Positions 1-5,339 of a DNA stretch of 10,246 bases are shown here, one piece after another. The stretch spans positions 1 through 10,246 of the forward strand of contig RXOD01006472.1 in NCBI GenBank assembly GCA_005223375.1, given 5' to 3'. Origin of the DNA: Amoebophrya sp. AT5.2. Its lineage: Eukaryota > Sar > Dinophyceae > Syndiniales > Amoebophryaceae. The notes beneath the pieces were generated by a model, which saw only the letters and a program-made list of their open reading frames with translations, was not told where the DNA came from and did no database searches. Both the position numbers and the translations under genes were made by a program. Every line of letters begins with the position of its first letter. Within the stretch, counting starts at the first letter, position 1.

Positions 1-153
1 AGAAAGAAAACGACGAAGAACTTCTTGGGGGCGGCTCGTTCGCCGAGGAAATGTAGCGATAGACGCGCACAACTGCTCGTGAGCGAAGTCGTCGAAATCG
101 GTCCGAACCATTCATTCTTGAAAGACGTAGTCTCTTCTTCATATAAAAGGTAG
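1..153 (+). CDS. Possible 3' end of a gene entering from the left (partial)
   Basis: The first frame is open from base 1 to a TAG at 151-153, giving 50 codons with no start inside the window. The encoded stretch is basic at first, then reads LLVSEVVEIGPNHSFLKDVV, which looks like ordinary protein. No family is recognised. An AAAAG/GTAGGC junction at 149/150 could instead be a splice donor, in which case this is an internal exon. A minus-strand frame starting with ATG at 115-113 is also open to the window edge, so the strand is not certain. The sequence to the left of the window would settle it. Confidence 0.28.
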   Translation, partial: RKKTTKNFLGAARSPRKCSDRRAQLLVSEVVEIGPNHSFLKDVVSSSYKR

Positions 154-291
154 GCTAATGGTAATCATGCGTTTTTCTTTTCAAGTAAGTAATTATATCT
201 GAATACTTAACAAGCCTATGCCTAGGCGCACAACTGATTTATAGCAATTTACAAGAGTACAAGCACTAGCTCTAGTACACACAGCTTCTGA
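154..291. other. AT-rich spacer
   Basis: This stretch is rich in A and T with stops in all frames. I see no gene, RNA gene or long repeat in it, only a short GCCTAGGC palindrome near 219-226. It fits a spacer or 3' untranslated region between two candidate genes. Confidence 0.4.
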
Positions 292-567
292 TCAAAATAC
301 TTTCATGTCCTCGTGCACAGGGATTGAAAAGGACATATTCTTGATTTTTTCGTACGTGAGTGATTCCATTTGCTTCAGCTTGCTACAACGCAATGTCACA
401 CGCGCGGGGGAGTCTTTGTTCCCTGCTTCGTCAGATACATTGTCCAATGAATGCACATCACCAGGGAAGGAGCCCTGCACATCCTGCCCGACAGCCACAG
501 CTCTAGATTGTGTCTCTGTTATAGAACCGTTACCGTAGATGTCCAAAATCGGTGGCTTGACGAGTTC
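292..567 (-). CDS. Candidate 3'-terminal exon, hypothetical protein (minus strand)
   Basis: On the minus strand a frame is open from just after a TGA near 570 down to a TGA at 294-292, about 91 codons. Its mix of residues is protein-like, ending in a charged stretch around YEKIKNMSFSIPVHEDMKVF. It has no ATG near its 5' end, so it would have to be a terminal exon reached by splicing; a possible acceptor AG lies just upstream. I could not find an upstream exon that joins in frame with a canonical donor. A 77-codon ATG frame on the plus strand (305-538) overlaps it and looks less protein-like. No family is recognised. Confidence 0.33.
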   Translation of the reverse strand, partial: ELVKPPILDIYGNGSITETQSRAVAVGQDVQGSFPGDVHSLDNVSDEAGNKDSPARVTLRCSKLKQMESLTYEKIKNMSFSIPVHEDMKVF

Positions 568-692
568 TCAGCGCACTCAGTATTGCCAGCTCCGTCTCGA
601 AAGATGGTTCTTCGCGCTATAGTAGTTTATCTTTTTTATTTTTTTGCCTCGTCCTGCTCGCTTCGTCTTTAGTGCACGTTCACGTAGAAGTA

Positions 693-872
693 CTACAAAT
701 GAGTGAAAGACAAAGAGTGAATAGTTCTACTTCTACATTTAGAACAGTCTGAGCTGCTAAGTAGCATTTCACCATGTCTGATGAACGGAGGCAGTGTGTA
801 CTGCGTGCGACGTGATTCGTGGAAAGACCCAGTGCGCCGTAGGAAGGGCTCCACGACGACGAGGCGGGCCAT
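693..872 (-). CDS. Candidate small ORF or first exon (minus strand)
   Basis: The minus strand has an ATG at 872-870 that opens a 59-codon frame ending in a TAG at about 695-693. It begins MARLVVVEPFLRRTGSFHES and carries a CSKC-type cysteine pair near its end. The stop lies inside a TA/GTACTT sequence, and GTACTT is a donor form used by the better-supported gene further right, so this could be exon 1 of a spliced gene. I tested joins to the candidate exon at 292-567 and found none that stays open at this donor, which lowers confidence. No family is recognised. Confidence 0.22.
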   Translation of the reverse strand: MARLVVVEPFLRRTGSFHESRRTQYTLPPFIRHGEMLLSSSDCSKCRSRTIHSLSFTHL

Positions 873-1114
873 CACTTATCGGCTTCGACTCCCAGCGATC
901 AGCGGCCGAGGTCGGACGCCCATCGTGACCACGCGAGCCGACCCCAAGAGGACGTGGCGCCCAGCATAGTCGGAGGATGTTCTTCATCAGCGCCGCGTGG
1001 TTTTCGGCGTACAGCTGGACGTATGCGGTGCTTGGTTGGTGGTTCCCTGACAACGTTCTGCAGCCGGCGCCGGTGCACCTGATTTTAAGGGTTGAAAAAG
1101 TTCAGGCTTACTGA
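782..1114 (+). CDS. Candidate spliced ORF with Trp-rich hydrophobic C terminus (plus strand)
   Basis: One plus-strand frame is open from 785 to 925 and again from 929 to a TGA at 1112-1114. Removing 925-969 (GTGACC to CATAG, 45 nt) joins the two parts in frame. The second part encodes a hydrophobic, tryptophan-rich segment starting MFFISAAWFSAYSWTYAVLG, which could be a membrane span. A start codon in frame is missing upstream and 45 nt is short for an intron, so this is weak. A minus-strand frame covers the same bases (769-1090), and I cannot choose between them from sequence. The ATG at 977 could also start a 45-residue membrane peptide by itself. Confidence 0.2.
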
Positions 1115-1115
1115 T

Positions 1116-1454
1116 TTAGGTCCAGGAGGCGTAGGTTTGATGGCAGTTGCTGTAGTAACTCTCTCCTTGTTGTAGTTGTTCTAGTTCTTCTTCTTCCGTG
1201 AGACGAGGGAGGGTCGGCCGTAAGTTCTGACGTATGCGACTCCCCATGAGAAGGCTGCGCACCCGTACTCCTCTGTGTGGTTCCATCCGTGTGGTTCCCG
1301 TGACAGCATATTTTGGAGCCATGAGAGGAAGCCAGCGAGTGTCCTTGCTTCGTTCCGGTGGAGTTAATGAAGAGGGACACAGGGCCCTTGGGCGGACAGG
1401 CCCCCCGCGCTCTGATCGGGTTGGTCCATCAGCGATATCGCTGAGAAGTGATAT
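1116..1454 (-). CDS. Candidate ORF, hypothetical protein (minus strand)
   Basis: The minus strand is open for 112 codons between a TGA at 1457-1455 and a TAA at 1118-1116, with the first ATG at 1322-1320 (68 codons from there). The later part has a run of GAA and CAA codons giving an acidic and Gln-rich LTEEEELEQLQQGESYYSNC stretch. The plus strand has a competing 89-codon ATG frame (1234-1503), and another minus frame is open over 1108-1380. A frame of this length is expected a few times per 10 kb by chance, so the evidence is thin. No family is recognised. Confidence 0.22.
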   Translation of the reverse strand: MSLLSDIADGPTRSERGGPVRPRALCPSSLTPPERSKDTRWLPLMAPKYAVTGTTRMEPHRGVRVRSLLMGSRIRQNLRPTLPRLTEEEELEQLQQGESYYSNCHQTYASWT

Positions 1455-1629
1455 TCATACCATGACTGCGCGAAAGCGAATTGAAGATTGGACTTGGAGC
1501 TAATAGAGGCTAACCCTAAAAAAAGAACCTAAAGCACGACCTGGGTTTTCTCAACCTGCTCTAAGGAGCCGGGCGGGGGCCTGCTGGAACCGGGCGTGGG
1601 GTCTCACTTTGGAAGACGTCGAAAGCTAT

Positions 1630-4600
1630 ATGAACAAGACGATAGCGCGAGACGAGGACGCAGCTGCAGCGGCGACGGTCAGTAGAGGTGGGTCTGAAGA
1701 TGAAGACGGCGGGTCTGCTGGTGTTGACACGACATCTTCGCAGGAGAGACAGAAAACATTGTCACGAACAGCCAGAGAAGCGAGTAGTGCCGGTTCTAGC
1801 ACTAGCACTGTGGCTGTGGGTGATGCTGGCGCTAATGGACGAGGGGCTCGGGGGGCTACCTCCCCGGCAGGCTCGTCCGCAGGCGCTCAGTCTGGCGGTG
1901 GCGGGACAATTACTACCGGTTCCAGGATGAATACAACAACGGCGGCACCAACGTCGTCAGTCGCGCGAGCGACAACTACCCCATCTGGAGCATCCTCATC
2001 TGCAGCAGGAAGCAGCTCTATGTTGTCCACCTCGGCCAGTAAATCAAATCGGACTTCGAGTTCAACGTCTGGTACAGGTGTCGACGCGAAGGACGAGCAG
2101 CCGCGCAGAACCGCACCGGCCAAGGTTACCGGCGAGATTTCGGCAGGACGACACGCGGAAGATCCGTCCCGACCCGGCGCTCACCCGCCGTCTTCGTCGT
2201 CACCAGGGCCCTCGTCTTCGTCTTCGTCGAACAGCACGAGAAAGCCAGCCGCTATCAAGACCCGCCCCGCCAACAAGCGGGCGTTTGAGTGGACGTACGG
2301 TCTCGCGTACCTCCGCTTCTTGCTCGAGGCGACGGAAGCGGTGGTGGACGCATACCTGGACCTCCATCTGCGCGTGTTTTGCTGGATTTTTGGCGTGGAG
2401 GAGCTGCCGCCATCCCTTGCGGGGTTGCTCTCCTGGATACGGAGCTTTTTTGCGGCATCTCCTTTGCTTCCGTCTCGACAGCTACCGCGCTTTGACGTGT
2501 CACCACGAGTGGGAGACACAGCAACGGCGAGCTCGAGTCGAGGACGGCCCGCAGACACTTCTAGTACCAGTAGTGCAAACAGTGTCGCTCGGGAGGGACG
2601 AGATGAAACGCATAAGCAGGATAAGGACAGCGGCGCCACACTTACTGAGACTAGTAACAGTGTCAGTGCCGGAAAGTCGAAGGCAGCAACAGAATCAGAA
2701 AAAACTACGGAGGCAGACGGAAAGGACGAACAAGCACGGTACGTCTGAAGGAGTTCTTGTTCTTTCGTAAAAAAAAAAATACTTATCTACGTGACCACTA
2801 AGACTAACGATAGGCATAGGGTAGAAGGCTAGTACCGCTCCTTTGACTCACAGCGACAGCGAGCTCATTTGTCCGCAATCCGTGTGCTGGCTTATTTTCG
2901 CGAAAAAGCAGCACTTGTGTAGTGCTGCACTTGTGGCGTGCACCTGCAGTTGAAACCACGTGCCACATTCTATCACAACATCGACTGTAAATCATCTTGT
3001 CAACATCGATATCCTGCTCATGAACATATTTTCGATCGCCGACGCCGCTGGTGCTGAATAAACAAATTAACAGAAGGACGGAGCGGTCGCTGCCTTATGT
3101 GGTTGGTGCTCGATTGGCCTCGCTGCACCTGAAGTTTGATGCTTCTATCCTACCCGCGCGGGGGTTCGTTCCTGTAATGCCGCGAAACACGACCATCATG
3201 CGGGCGAAACGCACCTCCCGGCTCATCGCTAACGGCTTTCCTCTCATTGGAGACTACAGTGTGCGGATCGCGCCGTCCTCGTCTGGCCCTGTCGTGGGCT
3301 CCTCGGGAGGCGCTTCAGGTTCGGGGGCTGCGGAGTCCCCAAAGCCGAAGCGCCTTCGTCCGAACTCGGGCGGCTTGCGCGATGCGGATGTAGAGGTAAA
3401 CGACGAGATCGAGAACGAGTACAAGAAGAAGCAGAAGGCGGAAATGGAAATGGAGAGAGTAATTCTCACGGAGGATCTGGAGGAGCCTGCTGTTGAGCTG
3501 CAGAGAAACTATGAACACGGTCGTCAAGCTGTCGGTAGCAGTGGTGATCTTGGGAGAACAAGGCCGAGACCTCCTTTGACGTCATCCGACAGTGGAATAG
3601 CACCAGATCCTCACGACGCGCACGACAAAAGACGAGGCGGAAGTGGGGCGATGAGCTCGTGGCGGGATGAGGATGAGGAAGAGGAGGACGGCGACCGCGA
3701 CGCTTCCGCACGCGCCGACACATCAAGAACATTGAGATCCCCTGCCGCCCTGCCTCCAAACGAAGTAGACCAGGCAGAGCCCAGCGCTTTCGGATTCGGA
3801 GCAAGTGCGCGAGCCCTGATGCAGTCATGGTCGATATGAGAGGGAGAGCTATTTTAATTCTACTACGAAGTGTAAGTGGCGAGCGAACTCAATGAATCGC
3901 GCGGCGGAGGGGTCCGAGCAATCCGAGTCGCCGACGTGGGGGTCGGACAGTATGGGGAGATGAGCCGCGAGAAAGTGGCGGAAAGAAAGATCCACTTAGA
4001 GCAAGCAATCCCCGATGCAGGAAAAGTGGCTCTCTTTCTGGATGATAAGCATAGTGCACGTGCTTGTGGTGCACCTTAGTCGTAATAGGCTTGTTTCGCG
4101 ATCGCGGCCCCGGCCAACCAGAGCGAGAGCCAGAGGCTGCCGCCGTTACCTGCTCGTATGAATAAGTACTTAAAATTCGTACTAAATATCATGGATGTTC
4201 CACCTCCTGCTGTGCTCCTGCACAGCTGCAAGGGTGATACCACCGCTCGGATTTTTTGTTCGTAGAGAAAGTGATTTTAGGTCGTTGCTGACTGACTTAG
4301 ACTTCGTACTTCTGCTCCTTCCATAGTCGACGTGGGCCAGCCGGCTGTGGCTGTCTGTTTCGAGCGGACTGGGACTGCAGTTGAATAAACCGGCGAAAGC
4401 AGGAACTCGTCTGCACGACGGGCTGCTGCATCAAGAGGAGCAACCCGACGACAAAGAGACTAATTTCGGCTCCGGACGAGAACGACAAGGACATTCGGGT
4501 AGTAGTAGTTCAGAGGAGGAGCAGGAGGACGAGGATCCCAACAACTCGGACATCTACCTGTCGCCGCGGTGCATCGTCGACACGCGGGAGTTTCTGCCAC

Positions 4601-5196
4601 ACTGGCGCGCCGTACCGCTGGAGTCGCTGCCGAAGGGCATGCGCAAGGTGCTAAGGCAGGCCGAGAACACGCCGTTGCGGCCCCTAAAGCTACCGCTCGC
4701 CGCGATTCGCGGCGGCCGCGGGAGACGAGGTGGAGGAGAACACGGAGGTGGTGGCATCCCGCTGCTCGGAAACGCTTTCGGCGACAAAGTGGTGGGCAAC
4801 GTACCCCACGAGATCTTCTACGAACCAGCAAGAGGGAGACAGTACGCCGTCGTGGAGGTACCGCCGGAGCTGCGATTGGCACTCATTTTTGCGATGAAGC
4901 TGCTCGTACAGAAACCAAACACGTTGACGAACACGAAGTTGAATCGATGGATTTCAGATGAATTTGGGCATATCGAAGAAAATAAACAGCAAAAGAAACT
5001 ATAACTAATTGATTCCCAGTTGCAGCCGGGCGCGTGGCACGAGGGGATGGTGTGGCTCCTGAGCCGCCGGGCCGTGGAGGTCGGTGAGTGGACAAAATTG
5101 TCAATAGTGGTCACGCTGACACTCGTGGGGCTCATGGCCGCACAGCGGGCGCGCGACGAATGGGGGGAAGATTTGGATCCCGACGAACTACAATGA
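1630..5196 (+). CDS. Six-exon gene: large disordered protein with C-terminal membrane anchor, unknown function
   Basis: My model joins exons 1630-2738, 3074-3804, 3877-4025, 4089-4261, 4341-4905 and 5020-5196, giving 967 codons before TGA; every junction is GT/AG and all phases agree. ATG 1630 is the first in its exon; the frame is open upstream from 1507, so an earlier exon is possible. Residues about 1-215 are Ser/Thr/Ala/Gly-rich and probably disordered. Residues about 219-281 form a hydrophobic, Trp- and Leu-rich block (FEWTYGLAYLRFLLEATEAV and on) that may be helical or membrane-associated. The middle has a basic SPKPKRLRP patch, a charged helix-like segment and acidic runs (DEDEEEED, SSSSEEEQEDED), then a Gly/Arg-rich loop. 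Near the end a hydrophobic span (KLSIVVTLTLVGLMAAQ, about 936-951) is followed by a short acidic tail, the form of a tail-anchored membrane protein. I recognise no family. The weakest joins are 3804/3877 and 4261/4341; 1630-2748 and the rest could be two genes. Confidence 0.55.
2739..3073 (+). other. Intron 1 of the 1630-5196 gene (335 nt)
   Basis: The donor is CG/GTACGT, a strong canonical form placed seven bases before the in-frame TGA that would otherwise end the first exon. The acceptor TTAACAG at 3073 restores the frame exactly (phase 2), giving an Arg codon across the junction. The intron is AT-rich with stops in all frames and includes a run of eleven A near 2770. A branch-point-like CTGAATAA lies about 20 nt before the acceptor. 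If this intron is wrong, a second gene could start at the ATG at 3178. Confidence 0.5.
3805..3876 (+). other. Intron 2 of the 1630-5196 gene (72 nt), flanked by direct repeat
   Basis: The frame of the preceding exon meets TGA at 3837 and TAA at 3873. Removing GTGCGC to GTAAG (72 nt, phase 1) bypasses both and continues in a sensible frame. AAGTG occurs at 3803-3807 and again at 3874-3878, so the left copy supplies the donor GT and the right copy the acceptor AG. An alternative, donor GTAGAC at 3765 with acceptor at 3870, also leaves an open frame, so the boundary is uncertain. Confidence 0.4.
4026..4088 (+). other. Intron 3 of the 1630-5196 gene (63 nt)
   Basis: The exon before reads open to TAG at 4077-4079 and a second TAG closes the frame at 4086-4088. 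Removing GTGGCT to AATAG (phase 0) joins it to a following open stretch, 4089-4261, in the same frame. That stretch encodes ANQSESQRLPPLPARMNKYL and then a hydrophobic DVPPPAVLLHSC segment, which reads like real protein although it has no ATG near its start. The exact donor is uncertain because several GT codons are in the same phase. Confidence 0.38.
4262..4340 (+). other. Intron 4 of the 1630-5196 gene (79 nt)
   Basis: A GTAGAG donor at 4262 removes the TAG that ends the previous exon and joins in phase 2 to GGCCAG at 4340. The intron holds a branch-point-like GCTGACTGAC and a pyrimidine-rich CTTCTGCTCCTTCCATAG tract. That tract ends in a better-looking acceptor at 4326, but using it needs a phase-0 donor, and the only one nearby (GTGCTC at 4212) would remove 50 nt of plausible coding sequence. 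The boundaries therefore remain open. Confidence 0.38.
4906..5019 (+). other. Intron 5 of the 1630-5196 gene (114 nt)
   Basis: The donor is GTACAG at 4906 and the acceptor CCCAG at 5019, preceded by a good branch-point match, ATAACTAAT. It is the only nearby GT donor that keeps the frame. It connects to a 59-codon terminal exon that has no start codon of its own but encodes a clean membrane segment and ends in TGA at 5194-5196. TTGCAG at 5025 is an alternative acceptor in the same phase and would drop two residues. Confidence 0.6.
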
Positions 5197-5339
5197 ATGT
5201 CCGGAAATGAAAAAGAAAATGCGGCACCAAAGAAAACCACGACCTTCGACACGAAGAATTAATTTGATAAACGACGGGCCGATTTTGATCAAGAGATGCA
5301 GCAGATTCCCTGAAGAACTATATTTTTTTCGAGCTGAAG
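5197..5339 (+). other. Spacer between the two multi-exon genes
   Basis: This 143-nt stretch separates the TGA of the upstream gene from the proposed ATG of the STPGR gene. It ends with a T-rich tract (ATATTTTTTTCGAGCTGAAG) directly before the ATG, which could serve as an acceptor for cis- or spliced-leader trans-splicing. A 78-codon ATG frame (5207-5443) runs through it and overlaps the next gene; I think it is fortuitous. Confidence 0.35.

Noticed and set aside
346..362. GTACGTGAGT on the plus strand, an excellent donor sequence.
   Set aside because: No plausible plus-strand exon precedes it and no in-frame acceptor partner was found; the minus-strand frame there looks more protein-like.
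1079..1111. A 33-nt minus-strand GTAAGC to ATCAG segment with an AAATCAG-like repeat at both ends that joins two minus frames.
   Set aside because: 33 nt is shorter than almost any spliceosomal intron, and the frames it would join show no clear coding signal.
2078..2770. A 230-codon Arg-rich frame overlapping the first exon of the large gene.
   Set aside because: It is the +1-type shadow of the Ser/Ala/Thr-rich frame in GC-rich sequence; its Arg-rich, motif-free composition is typical of such shadows, and the other frame splices cleanly onward.
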